From: Ensifer aridi
GTDB lineage: Bacteria > Pseudomonadota > Alphaproteobacteria > Rhizobiales > Rhizobiaceae
Reading direction: 5' to 3'
NCBI RefSeq assembly: GCF_002078505.1
Contig: NZ_LUAV01000002.1
Location: 7,689-71,688, forward strand
DNA: 64,000 nucleotides
Shown here in pieces: positions 1 through 9,121 of the stretch. The position numbers were made by a program, and so were the translations under genes. Numbering within the stretch: the stretch's first letter is position 1; each line of letters opens with the position of its first letter. The notes below the pieces were generated by a model that worked only from the letters and a program-made list of their open reading frames with translations, searched no databases and was not told the DNA's origin.

Positions 1-60
1 GGCACCCGCTTTCCTGATTTTCGCAAAGTGCGGCTTGTCCGCGCCATCTCCGGTGCCATA

Positions 61-1017
61 TCAGGCGCCCGCCGCCGACCGCGGCTTTTCCACGGCCGAC
101 GCTTCGGCTCTGGCCTTCAACTCGCGCGCGGCGCGGGCGATGGCCTCGAGCCGCTCGGCGCCATCGAGATTGGAAAGGAACTCGCCAATCGGCCCGGTGT
201 CGCAGATTCCGGCGAGTCTCACCGCCTCATGCAGGACGCGGATCGGCGAATGGGCGTCGCGCAGGTCCTCGAGCGGCAGGAAGCTCTCGCGGATCGCCCG
301 GGCCTCGGCGACCCGGCCGGCCTGGCAGGCCTTGAGGATCGCCGTCGACAGGTGCGGCGCGATGCACACCGAACCGGAGGTGAAGGCGGAGAGGCCCATT
401 TCGAGATGATCGATCGCCGGGCGCTCCCCGATGCCGCTGACGATCCGCTCGCCCGAACCGACTGCATCGAGGATCGCGGCAAGATAGGCATCGTTCCTCG
501 GCTCCGGGCGCACGACCGCATATTTCACGGCCGAGATCGCGCCGTCGCGGAAAAGCCGGGCGACGTCCCCGGGGTCGAGGAAGCCGTCGTTCTTGATATA
601 GGCGATCAGCGGTCTGCCGGCCGCGTCCGCCAGCTTGCCGAAACCGGAGGCGAGGCCCGCTGGCGTCGCCGGGAAGCCGAGCGGCAGCACCATGGCGGTG
701 GGAAAAGCGCGCTCGCGGAGGATCGCAGCCTGATCCATCGCCTTGCCGAAGTCGGCGCCGAATGAGGGAATCATCCAGCCGCCGCCGGGAGCGATCTCTT
801 CCAGGAGATCGAGAAGCCCCGAGAATTCCGCGACGCCGAAATTGTAGAGATTGGCGTTGCCGCCATAGAGATAGGTGGTCACGCCGCCCGAGCGCAGCCA
901 GTCGACCATCCTGCGGTTTTCCGTCTTGCTCGGCTTGCCATCCGCCGCGCGCGCCAATGGCGGCACGGAAAGAACGGAGGAGGCGAGGTCGGCCGTGTCT
1001 ACGGGGGTCGTCTTCAT
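61..1017 (-). CDS. DapA-family (dihydrodipicolinate synthase/KDG aldolase-like) lyase
   Basis: This 318-residue protein belongs to the class I aldolase superfamily typified by DapA and N-acetylneuraminate lyase. The family cleaves, condenses or dehydrates 2-keto acids through a Schiff base. The likely Schiff-base lysine is K165 in AVKYAVV, and Y140 in the stretch LIAYIKNDG occupies the usual catalytic tyrosine position. It is divergent from true DapA, and the genome's lysine pathway is unlikely to depend on it. It is divergently transcribed from a lactonase-like gene at 1178, and the 160-bp gap carries a TGTA-N9-TACA palindrome that also occurs at two other promoters of the cluster. I infer a role late in catabolism of a sugar acid, for example splitting or dehydrating a 2-keto-3-deoxy acid. 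The substrate cannot be read from sequence. Bases 1-60 downstream are too short to assign, although an ATG lies just after the stop. Confidence 0.85.
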   Translation of the reverse strand: MKTTPVDTADLASSVLSVPPLARAADGKPSKTENRRMVDWLRSGGVTTYLYGGNANLYNFGVAEFSGLLDLLEEIAPGGGWMIPSFGADFGKAMDQAAILRERAFPTAMVLPLGFPATPAGLASGFGKLADAAGRPLIAYIKNDGFLDPGDVARLFRDGAISAVKYAVVRPEPRNDAYLAAILDAVGSGERIVSGIGERPAIDHLEMGLSAFTSGSVCIAPHLSTAILKACQAGRVAEARAIRESFLPLEDLRDAHSPIRVLHEAVRLAGICDTGPIGEFLSNLDGAERLEAIARAARELKARAEASAVEKPRSAAGA

Positions 1018-1038
1018 GGAAAGCTCCTTGTCAAGTTT

Positions 1039-1059
1039 CTTGTATTTTTAATTTACAAG
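1039..1059. promoter_or_regulatory. Palindromic operator candidate, TGTA-N9-TACA (site 1)
   Basis: The arms CTTGTA (1039-1044) and TACAAG (1054-1059) are perfect inverted repeats around an AT-rich 9-base spacer. The site lies between the divergent DapA-like gene and the SMP-30-like gene. The same arms with the same spacing occur at 9054-9074 and 14589-14609, each in front of a gene of this cluster. I infer a shared operator; the regulator is unknown. Confidence 0.6.
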
Positions 1060-1177
1060 TTGAACAAGGGCAATAGCGATGTTAGAGAAAACGGCAGCGT
1101 AAGCGCTTCAAAAATAGTGGCTCGACCGGGAGGTTTTGCCGCGTCTTCAGCTGCGCTGTCAGACCAGGGTGCAAGAC

Positions 1178-2065
1178 ATGTCTTTCGAGTTAACATTTGA
1201 ATGCGCACTCGACCTGCGCTGCGCTGTCGCCGAGAGCCCCGTCTACGACGAGCGCCGCAATTGCCTATTCCTTGTCGATATCGGCCGCGGCGCGGTTCAT
1301 CGTGCCGATCTGTCCGGCACGGGCCATGTCGAATGGACCTTCGATCATGGCGCCTGCAGCATCGGCCTTGCCCGGTCCGGGCGCCTGGTGCTGGCGCAGC
1401 GCGACCGCGTCGTTCTGTTCGATCCCGACAGCGGCGCGATCACCGCGGAGATCGCCACGATCGAGACCGAAAGGCGCGATACGCGCCTCAATGACGGCAA
1501 GGTCGGGCCGGACGGCGCGTTCTGGGTCGGCACCATGCATGACGTCGCGGCCGACCGGCGGCCGGTTGCGGCCCTCTATCGCGTTTCGCCGGCGGGCGCG
1601 GTAGAGCGCAAGATCGATGATATCATCTGTTCCAACGGTCTCGCCTGGAGCGGCGACGGTATCCTTCTCTTTCACTCCGATTCGCGCGGCCCCTGGATCG
1701 ACCGTTGGCGCTTCGATCCCGCGACCGGTGCGCTCTCCGATCGCCGGCGCCTCGTCGTGCTCGACGAAGCGAGCGGCCGTCCGGACGGGGCGGCGATGGA
1801 TGCGGAGGGCAATTATTGGAGCGCCGGCGTCTCTGCCGGCATCCTCAATCGCTTCTCGCCCGAGGGCCGGCTGATCGAGGCGCATCCCTTCCCGGTGCCG
1901 GCGCCGACCATGCCCTGTTTTGCGGGGCCGGACTTGAAGACGCTCGTCGTCACCTCTTTGCGTCCGGCGGGGGTCGGAGAGGAAAGCCGATCCGGCGGAA
2001 TTTTCCTGGCCCCGAGTCCGGTGGCCGGCGTCGCGGTCCATCGCTTCGACGACCGCGGGCTCTAA
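1178..2065 (+). CDS. SMP-30/gluconolactonase/LRE family sugar lactonase
   Basis: This is a six-bladed beta-propeller lactonase of the SMP-30/regucalcin family, about 295 residues, which is the usual size. These enzymes open sugar lactones to aldonic acids using one divalent metal. The expected metal and substrate residues are visible: E19 in AVAESPVYD, the LNDGKVGPDGAFWVGTM block, SNGLAWS, and RPDGAAMDAEGNYW with the metal aspartate. The ATG at 1178 gives the canonical N-terminus; an in-frame TTG at 1136 would add 14 unconserved residues. The gene stands alone on the plus strand, divergent from the DapA-like gene and convergent with 2150-2476. It fits as the step after a Gfo/Idh sugar dehydrogenase in this cluster. 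The substrate is not known. Confidence 0.88.
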   Translation: MSFELTFECALDLRCAVAESPVYDERRNCLFLVDIGRGAVHRADLSGTGHVEWTFDHGACSIGLARSGRLVLAQRDRVVLFDPDSGAITAEIATIETERRDTRLNDGKVGPDGAFWVGTMHDVAADRRPVAALYRVSPAGAVERKIDDIICSNGLAWSGDGILLFHSDSRGPWIDRWRFDPATGALSDRRRLVVLDEASGRPDGAAMDAEGNYWSAGVSAGILNRFSPEGRLIEAHPFPVPAPTMPCFAGPDLKTLVVTSLRPAGVGEESRSGGIFLAPSPVAGVAVHRFDDRGL

Positions 2066-2149
2066 GTTGCGGACGCGAGTTTGGAGGGGTCAGGCAGGCA
2101 TAGCCCAAGCCCGGAACAGTTCATCAGCGGCGCCGGCTGCCGTAGGCAA

Positions 2150-2476
2150 TCAGCGTTCGGCGGCCAACTTGTCGCGAATCTGTTCCGCTCCACCGGTCAG
2201 CCGTCGGGCGAACGGTCGATCGGGATCGACAACGCGCCAAAATGGGGCGCTGCCGTCCTGGCTGATGCGCACCAGGTGTCGCCGCATCGTCACCGGGCAG
2301 CAGATATCCGCCCCGTGCTCGGCGGCAAGCATCCGTCTGATCTCCGCAAGATCCGACAAGTGGCCGGGTGGCGCAGCCCGCAGCGCATCGGCAACCATCC
2401 GCTCGCTGGGAATCAGCACGCTCTGCGTAAGGTTTTTGCCTTGCCGCCGTGTTTTGATGATCGGTAATTCGTCCAT
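2150..2476 (-). CDS. Small MGMT/Atl1-like DNA-binding-domain protein
   Basis: This 108-residue protein has a strong ribosome site (GGAGGTGG) in front of its ATG, so it is probably real despite its size. The block GADICCPVTMRRHL followed by APFWRVVDPDR resembles short proteins placed in the O6-alkylguanine alkyltransferase DNA-binding-domain (Atl1-like) group, which bind alkylated bases but lack the methyl-acceptor cysteine in a PCHR motif. No PCHR is present here, so repair by methyl transfer is not expected. It sits 85 bp downstream of the transporter ATPase gene on the same strand, but nothing ties it to sugar uptake. The family assignment comes from memory of similar sequences and is uncertain. 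Confidence 0.6.
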   Translation of the reverse strand: MDELPIIKTRRQGKNLTQSVLIPSERMVADALRAAPPGHLSDLAEIRRMLAAEHGADICCPVTMRRHLVRISQDGSAPFWRVVDPDRPFARRLTGGAEQIRDKLAAER

Positions 2477-2561
2477 GATCCACCTCCAGAAGTGAGCCCT
2501 ACGGAGGACGAACAGAGGAATAGCAAGCCGACAGTCGCTGATGAGATTGCGGGATGAGCGC

Positions 2562-3641
<1,080 letters not shown>

Positions 3642-3667
3642 TGCAATTCCTCCCTGCGGCCTTCGCC

Positions 3668-4741
3668 CTATCTCGTATTCGCGCGCCAATTTGCGTATTT
3701 CGGGCTCTCCGGCCCGATCGGCAGCGATACTTCCTGCCGCGTATCGGCGGACTGGTAAATCGCGGTGACGAGTTCCAGCGCCTGGCGCGCGTCTTTCGTT
3801 GTCACGGGGAGCGGCCCCTTGCCGCTCAAGAAGTCGTGGAAATGCGCCATCTGAGTGGTGAAGCGCGGCGCGACCGGCTGCCAGTCGCCGATCACCTCGT
3901 CGATCCGCGCCTGCACCGCCCCGTTGGCGGCGATGATCTTCCAGGGATCCTTGCCCGGCGCATAGGGCTCATGGCTGCTTTCGAAGGTGACGTTCTCGAA
4001 ATGCAGGCGCAGACGGCTGATCTGCTCCTGGGAGCCGAGCGTACAGGAAAGCGACACGAAGGCGCCGTTTTGCATGAGCAGGCTCGCCGAGGCGCAATCC
4101 TCGACCTCGATGTCGTTGACCCGCGTCGCCACCCGCCCGAACACTTTCGAGACCGGGCCGAGGAGATGCAGCATCATGTCATGCAGGTGCAGCGCGTGGG
4201 TGACGAGCACACCGCCGAGCTCCGTCTCCCAGTTGCCGCGCCAGGGCACGGCGTAATATTCCGGGGTGCGCAGCCAGAAGGTCTCGACCGAGCCGACATA
4301 GGGCTTGCCGGCGATGCCGGCCTCGATGATCCGCTTCGCCTTTTCGATGCCGTCGCCATAGCGATACTGAAAGATCGGCATCAGCACGCCTTTCGCGTGT
4401 TTCTCCGCTTCGATGATCCGGTCGACGCCCTTGAGCGAGCCGGTGAGCGGCTTTTCGCAGATCACGTGCTTGCCGGAAGCAAGAGCATCCAGCACCTGCT
4501 CCAGATGGATGCCGGGCGGCGTGCAGATATCGATGATGTCGATCGTCTCGTCGGCAATGAGTTCCTTGAACGAGGTCGTCCGCTTCTCGATGCCGAATTC
4601 GTCGCCGACCTCGTTCAGCCGCTCCTCGTTCAAATCGCAGAGGGCTTCGACGCGGAACTTCTCCGGATGTGGCAGATAGCCCTCGACGATATGCGATCGG
4701 CCGATGCCGCAGCCGATAATGGCGACTGTCTTTACACTCAT
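3668..4741 (-). CDS. Gfo/Idh/MocA family oxidoreductase
   Basis: This is a 357-residue NAD(P)-dependent oxidoreductase with the classic two-domain layout. The N-terminal Rossmann fold has GCGIGRSH (residues 10-17) and ends in the catalytic EKP motif (CEKPLTGS, 96-98). The C-terminal alpha/beta substrate domain contains GGVLVTHALHLHDMM, where histidines typical of the family's active site lie. The start at 4741 follows the stop of the upstream gene by one base, so the two are translationally coupled. An extension to 4792 is unsupported. It is the second of two consecutive Gfo/Idh genes in the transporter operon, and the family oxidises or reduces hydroxyls of sugars, inositols and glycosides. 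The specific substrate is unknown. Confidence 0.92.
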   Translation of the reverse strand: MSVKTVAIIGCGIGRSHIVEGYLPHPEKFRVEALCDLNEERLNEVGDEFGIEKRTTSFKELIADETIDIIDICTPPGIHLEQVLDALASGKHVICEKPLTGSLKGVDRIIEAEKHAKGVLMPIFQYRYGDGIEKAKRIIEAGIAGKPYVGSVETFWLRTPEYYAVPWRGNWETELGGVLVTHALHLHDMMLHLLGPVSKVFGRVATRVNDIEVEDCASASLLMQNGAFVSLSCTLGSQEQISRLRLHFENVTFESSHEPYAPGKDPWKIIAANGAVQARIDEVIGDWQPVAPRFTTQMAHFHDFLSGKGPLPVTTKDARQALELVTAIYQSADTRQEVSLPIGPESPKYANWRANTR

Positions 4742-4742
4742 G

Positions 4743-5759
4743 TCAGTTCTTTTCCCGGTTCTGTTCGGCGAGCGCTTGGGCGGAAAGGGCAAGCTCCATC
4801 GCCTTGAAGCAGCGTTCCCGCGGCATGGCGGTCTCGGTCCTGTCGCGGATGTCTGCGAGGAACTGCCGACCGAAGGGCAGGTCGACGGCGGAGCAGTCGA
4901 TATGTTGGACGCCGTTTCGGTCGGCGAGGAACAGATGATTGCCGCCCTCGCGCCCGGCGAGATCGACGGTCTTGCGCACCTCGATCGTGCCGGTCGTGCC
5001 GACGATGAAAAGCCGACCGTCGCCCCAGGTCGGCATGCCGTCGGGGGTGAGCCAGTTCACATGAATCATGCCGGTGGCCCGGCCCGTCGACAGATGGATG
5101 TTGCCGGTGTCCTGCAGTTCCGGCTTGTCGGGCACGCTGAGGTTGTCGACATTTGCCGAAAGAATGGTCGCGTCGCTGGCGCCGGTGAAGAACAGGAACT
5201 GCTCGCATTGGTGCGAGGCGATGTCGGTGAGGATGCCGCCATATTCCTCACGCCGGAAGAACCAGTCGGGCCGCGTCTCGCGGCGAAGCCGGTGCGGACC
5301 GAGGCCGACGATATGCACGACCTCGCCGATCGCGCCGGCCGCGACAAGCTCGCCGGCCTTGACCGTCGCCGGGCTTTCGAAATGCTCCGAATAGAGGATC
5401 GAGAAGATGCGCCCCGTCTCGGCCTGGACACGGCGGACCTTGGTGAGCTGATCGAGGCTCGTCATGCCCGGCTTGTCGACGAGCACGTCCTTGCCGTGCT
5501 GCATCGCCCGGATCGCCAGTTCCGCCCGCTCGGCCGAAACGGCGGCCGAGACGATGAGGCCGATGCTCCTGTCCTCGAGTATTTCCTCGAGCGCCGCGAT
5601 GCGGGGCGCGTCCTTGTAGACGCCTGTAAATTCCGCCGCGAGCGTATCGTCCTTCTCATGGAATCCGACGAGGCGGGCGCCGGCCCTGATGAGGCAATTG
5701 ACCTGGCCGTAGATGTGGTTGTGGTTGAGCCCGACGGCGGCGAAACGCAATTCGTCCAT
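4743..5759 (-). CDS. Gfo/Idh/MocA family oxidoreductase (atypical nucleotide loop)
   Basis: This is a 338-residue Gfo/Idh/MocA protein. The usual GxGxxG loop is replaced by AVGLNHNHIYGQ (residues 8-19), and the EKP motif reads VDKPG (94-98). Both variants mark a separate subfamily from the other three oxidoreductases in the cluster. The C-terminal region DIASHQCEQFLFFTGA supplies the expected histidine-bearing segment. I chose the ATG at 5759; a TTG four codons upstream is possible but has poor spacing to GGAG. It lies 30 bp after the permease gene and is coupled to the next oxidoreductase by a one-base gap. It may act on the imported sugar or an oxidised derivative of it. Whether it binds NAD in the canonical way cannot be told from sequence. 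Confidence 0.88.
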   Translation of the reverse strand: MDELRFAAVGLNHNHIYGQVNCLIRAGARLVGFHEKDDTLAAEFTGVYKDAPRIAALEEILEDRSIGLIVSAAVSAERAELAIRAMQHGKDVLVDKPGMTSLDQLTKVRRVQAETGRIFSILYSEHFESPATVKAGELVAAGAIGEVVHIVGLGPHRLRRETRPDWFFRREEYGGILTDIASHQCEQFLFFTGASDATILSANVDNLSVPDKPELQDTGNIHLSTGRATGMIHVNWLTPDGMPTWGDGRLFIVGTTGTIEVRKTVDLAGREGGNHLFLADRNGVQHIDCSAVDLPFGRQFLADIRDRTETAMPRERCFKAMELALSAQALAEQNREKN

Positions 5760-5789
5760 GATGATTTCCAAACTCCGTCGATCAGCGCT

Positions 5790-6668
5790 TCATGCCGTGG
5801 TTGCGATGCCTTCGATCAGAAGGCGCTGGAAAAACAGGAAGAAGAAGAACACCGGCACGAGCGACAGCGTCGACATGGCGAAGAGGCCGCCCCAGTCGGA
5901 GGTGCTGCTCGAGTCGACGAAGGTCCTGAGGCCAAGCTGGATCGTGTAGGTGTTCATGTCGTTCAGGTAGATGAGCGGCCCGAAGAAATCGTCCCAGGTC
6001 CAGATGAAGGAGAAGATCGCCGCCGTCGCCAGAACGGGAAGCGAGAGCGGCAGCATGATCTTCCAATAGATGCGCCACGGGCCGCAGCCGTCCATCATCG
6101 CCGCCTCGTCGAGCTCGCGCGGAATGCCGCGGAAGAACTGCACCATCAGGAAGATGAAGAAGGCGTCGCTTGCGAGGAACTTCGGCACCACCAGCGGCAG
6201 GAAGGTGTTCACCCAGCCGAGATTGAGGAAGAGCACATATTGCGGAATGAGCGTCACATGGTAGGGGATCATCATCGTCCCCAGCATGATCGCGAACCAG
6301 AAATTGCGGCCTGCAAAACGCAGGCGCGCGAAGGCGTAGGCTGCGAGCGAGCAGGCCACCACATTCCCGATGACGGTCAGGACGGACACGACGAGCGAGT
6401 TCCAGGTGAAGCGCCCAAAGCTCACGTCGAGCCCGAACCAGCCGCGCACATAGGAGGCGAAATCGACCGACGAAGGCCAGAGCGAGGTCGAGGCGAAGAT
6501 CTCGTCCTCCGGTCGGACCGAAGCGGAGATCATCCACAGGAGCGGATAAACCATCGCGATCGACGCGGCGATCAGGGCGGCGTGGATGAGGACCGATCCG
6601 ACGGGGCTGCGACGGCCGGGCGGTGCCGATGGCGGGGCGGTTACCGAGCGCATGGTCGCATCAGTCAT
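5790..6668 (-). CDS. ABC carbohydrate transporter permease, MalG type
   Basis: This is a 292-residue inner-membrane permease with about six hydrophobic segments. The first follows a short cytoplasmic N-terminus (VLIHAALIAASIAMVYPLLW). The cytoplasmic EAA loop that contacts the ATPase is visible as DEAAMMDGCGPWRIYWK. Size and architecture match the MalG/UgpE class of CUT1 importers. Its start overlaps the stop of the upstream permease by 8 bp, a typical coupling for a heterodimeric permease pair. It works with the proteins encoded at 6661-7617, 7622-8908 and 2562-3641. Confidence 0.94.
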   Translation of the reverse strand: MTDATMRSVTAPPSAPPGRRSPVGSVLIHAALIAASIAMVYPLLWMISASVRPEDEIFASTSLWPSSVDFASYVRGWFGLDVSFGRFTWNSLVVSVLTVIGNVVACSLAAYAFARLRFAGRNFWFAIMLGTMMIPYHVTLIPQYVLFLNLGWVNTFLPLVVPKFLASDAFFIFLMVQFFRGIPRELDEAAMMDGCGPWRIYWKIMLPLSLPVLATAAIFSFIWTWDDFFGPLIYLNDMNTYTIQLGLRTFVDSSSTSDWGGLFAMSTLSLVPVFFFFLFFQRLLIEGIATTA

Positions 6669-7617
6669 CGTAGTGCACCCAGTAACGAGAGGTCAGGAAC
6701 GAGAAGGCCGTGAACAGGCCGATAATCAGCACGAGGATCCAGGCGAGCGCCGAGGCATAACCCATGCGGAAGTTCCCAAAGGCCTCCTGATAGAGATAGA
6801 GCGTGTAGAACAGCGTCGAGTTGATCGGCCCGCCGGTGCCCCCGGAGATGATGAAAGCGGGGGTGAAGGCCTTGAAGGCGTCGATCGTCTGCACCACCGC
6901 ATTGAAGAAGATGACCGGCGTCAAGAGCGGCAGCGTGATCTTGTAGAACTGCCGGAACTTGGACGCTCCGTCGAGGCTTGCGGCCTCGTACATGTCGGTC
7001 GGGATTTGCCGGAGGCCGGCGAGGAAGATGATCATCGGCGAGCCGAATTGCCAGACACTCAGGACAACCAGCGTCCAGATCGAATAGTTCGGATGCGAGA
7101 TCCAGCTCGGACCTTCTATGCCGAACTGGGCGAGCAGGCTATTGATCAGGCCGTCGCCGGCAAAGAGCTGCCGCCAGAGCACGGCGATCGCGACGCTGCC
7201 GCCGAGCAGCGACGGCAGGTAGAAGAGGGCGCGGTAGAAGGTGAGGCCCTTCACACCGCGGTCCAGAAGTAGGGCGACAAGCAGCGCGAAGGTGAGCTTG
7301 AACGGTACCGAAAGCACGACATAGAGGAAGGTCACCTGCATCGCGGCGGCGAATTTCGGATCGGCCGTCGCGATGCGGACGTAATTGGCAGTTCCGACCC
7401 ATTCCGGTGAGCGGATCAGGTCGAAGCTCGTGAAAGAGAGATAGAACGAGGCGATGGCAGGCCCGAGCGTCAGGCCGAAGAAGCCGATGAGCCACGGCAA
7501 CAGGAACATGTAGCCTGCTCCGTGTTTCGCCCAGAGGCTGGCCCAGCGGCCCTGTGCGGCGGGGCGCGCCTGGGCGCCCCCACCGATCGCGACAGCGGAA
7601 TCCTGCACGGTCGCCAT
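6661..7617 (-). CDS. ABC carbohydrate transporter permease, MalF/UgpA type
   Basis: This is a 318-residue inner-membrane permease of the MalF/UgpA class. It has a basic N-terminal tail, a first membrane segment beginning near GYMFLLPWLIGFFGL, and about six segments in all. The EAA loop reads YEAASLDGASKFRQFYK. AAGGAG precedes the ATG at 7617, only four bases after the stop of the binding-protein gene. It pairs with the MalG-type permease that overlaps its 3' end. The conserved order of binding protein, MalF-type, MalG-type and distal ATPase supports one importer for a mono- or oligosaccharide-like compound. Confidence 0.94.
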   Translation of the reverse strand: MATVQDSAVAIGGGAQARPAAQGRWASLWAKHGAGYMFLLPWLIGFFGLTLGPAIASFYLSFTSFDLIRSPEWVGTANYVRIATADPKFAAAMQVTFLYVVLSVPFKLTFALLVALLLDRGVKGLTFYRALFYLPSLLGGSVAIAVLWRQLFAGDGLINSLLAQFGIEGPSWISHPNYSIWTLVVLSVWQFGSPMIIFLAGLRQIPTDMYEAASLDGASKFRQFYKITLPLLTPVIFFNAVVQTIDAFKAFTPAFIISGGTGGPINSTLFYTLYLYQEAFGNFRMGYASALAWILVLIIGLFTAFSFLTSRYWVHYDD

Positions 7618-7621
7618 CTCC

Positions 7622-8908
7622 TTAGCCTCGCGACAGGATCTGCGTGACCTCGTTCACCAGCGTCTCGCCGCCCTGTTTGGCATCGAGCTGGCCGAAGGCT
7701 ACCTGTTCGGCGACGCTGCGCAGGGCGAGCTCCGCCTCTCCGGCGCCCGACGGAGGCGGCGGCGGCAGGTCGCCGGCGAGCGCTCCGAGCCCGGAGACAT
7801 AGTCGAGCGCCGCCCGCCCGAGTTCATCGAGCGAGGGCGCGAGCGCTTCGCGCACGGAGGCCGATTCCGGCACGCCGCGTTCGACGCCGAGGATCTTGGC
7901 GGCTTCCGGGTCCTTGACGAAGAAGTTGACATATTTGGCGCCGAGTTCCGGATCGCTGCTCTTGGCCGATACCGAGAAGAACATCGATGGCTTGCGGTAA
8001 TGACCGCCCTTGGCATCCTTGCTGATCAGCGCATGGCTTTTGAGCACGATCTTGTCTTTGTTGATCGCCTGATAGCCGACGAGCTGGTTGGAATGGGCGT
8101 AGGACGTCGCCGCATTTCCGAGCGACAAGGGACTCGTCTCGATATTGAACTGGTCGAGCGCCTGTATATCCGCCGGCACGCAGGCCTTGTCCTCGCGCAT
8201 CTTTTGCCACATGGCAAACCATTCGGCGCCGTCATTCGCGTCATAGGCGATCTTGCCGTCCGCGGTGAAGAGCGCCTTGCCGCGCTGGCGAAGCCAGTTT
8301 TCGAGGAGCGGCTCGACGCCGCTGCCGTCCGAGAGGCCGTAATAGCCCTTGCGCTTGCCGGCCTTGGTGATCTCGACACCCATCCGGGCGAGTTCTTCCC
8401 AGGTGGTCGACGGTGTCGGCAGGTCGACGCCGGCTTCCTCGAAGGCGACCGTATTGACCATCATCGCCGTCGAATTGGCGCCGAGGCTGATACCGTAGAG
8501 CTTGCCATCGACGCTGCCGCCCTTGATCTGCACCTCGTCGAAATCCTCGACTTTCAGCACCGAGCCGAGATAGCTGTCGAGCGGCGCGAGCGCGCCGCGC
8601 CGGGCGTATTCGACGATATAGCGATAGTCCATCTGGATGACGTCGGGCGCATTGCCACCCGCGACCTGGGTTGCCAAGCGCGGCCAGTAGTCGCTCCAGC
8701 CCAGAAATTCACCGTTGATGTCAACCCCGGGATTCGCCTTCTTGAAAAGCTCGCTCACCTTGTTGGTGCGGTCGGCGCGGGTCTGCGATCCCCACCAGAG
8801 CAGGCGCAGCCGCGCCTCCTGCGAAAAAGCGCGCGGCGCGAACGCCGCGTAGGAAAGAAGTGCCGCTCCTCCTGCGAGCACCGTGCGTCTGCTGATGCGA
8901 TGCGTCAT
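7622..8908 (-). CDS. Tat-exported extracellular sugar-binding protein (ABC family 1)
   Basis: This is a 428-residue periplasmic solute-binding protein of the CUT1 family. The N-terminus THRISRRTVLAGGAALL is a twin-arginine signal (SRRTVL) followed by a hydrophobic core and a likely cleavage after AFSQ-A. Tat export suggests folding before secretion. The mature part starts with RLRLLWWGSQTRADRT, typical of family 1 binding proteins, and LGWSDYWPRLATQVAGGNAPDVIQ includes the family's conserved ligand-domain signature. The ATG at 8908 has an excellent ribosome site, GGGAGGAGG. It is the first gene of the long minus-strand operon. The 213-bp gap to the divergent tetR carries two different palindromes, so the operon is probably repressed in the absence of substrate. 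Confidence 0.94.
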   Translation of the reverse strand: MTHRISRRTVLAGGAALLSYAAFAPRAFSQEARLRLLWWGSQTRADRTNKVSELFKKANPGVDINGEFLGWSDYWPRLATQVAGGNAPDVIQMDYRYIVEYARRGALAPLDSYLGSVLKVEDFDEVQIKGGSVDGKLYGISLGANSTAMMVNTVAFEEAGVDLPTPSTTWEELARMGVEITKAGKRKGYYGLSDGSGVEPLLENWLRQRGKALFTADGKIAYDANDGAEWFAMWQKMREDKACVPADIQALDQFNIETSPLSLGNAATSYAHSNQLVGYQAINKDKIVLKSHALISKDAKGGHYRKPSMFFSVSAKSSDPELGAKYVNFFVKDPEAAKILGVERGVPESASVREALAPSLDELGRAALDYVSGLGALAGDLPPPPPSGAGEAELALRSVAEQVAFGQLDAKQGGETLVNEVTQILSRG

Positions 8909-8983
8909 TTGTTCCTCCTCCCTCGGGAGCGCCTCCACAACGCTCCGTGTCATCGTCGTCTTGTTGAGTCCTCTTGCATTAAA

Positions 8984-8997
8984 TAACTAATTGGTTA
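8984..8997. promoter_or_regulatory. Palindromic operator candidate, TAAC-N6-GTTA (site 1)
   Basis: TAACTAATTGGTTA is a near-perfect inverted repeat between the binding-protein operon and the divergent tetR gene. The same half-sites with the same spacing recur at 9849-9862 in front of the next operon. I infer binding by the adjacent TetR-family protein because the two sites flank its gene. Confidence 0.6.
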
Positions 8998-9053
8998 CAA
9001 ATTATGGGCAAGCAATGATCGTGTCAAGCACTTGTGTGAAATGCTGTCATTAT

Positions 9054-9074
9054 CTTGTAATGTATCTTTACAAA
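9054..9074. promoter_or_regulatory. Palindromic operator candidate, TGTA-N9-TACA (site 2)
   Basis: CTTGTA (9054-9059) and TACAAA (9069-9074) frame a 9-base spacer, matching the sites at 1039-1059 and 14589-14609. It lies about 50 bp before the tetR start and about 150 bp before the binding-protein start. It may serve either divergent transcript. Confidence 0.55.
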
Positions 9075-9121
9075 GCCGCATCGAGTGCCGCCAAAGGCAA
9101 GATGTGCCGGAGGTGATGTGA

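Noticed and set aside
1-60. Possible start of another minus-strand gene just after the DapA-like stop
   Set aside because: An ATG is present one base after the stop, but fewer than 20 codons are visible and no family can be recognised.
4704-6713. 669-codon plus-strand frame
   Set aside because: It is antisense to two oxidoreductases and a permease with clear family motifs. Its own product is rich in Arg/Glu/His with no recognisable domain, as expected of GC-rich shadow frames.
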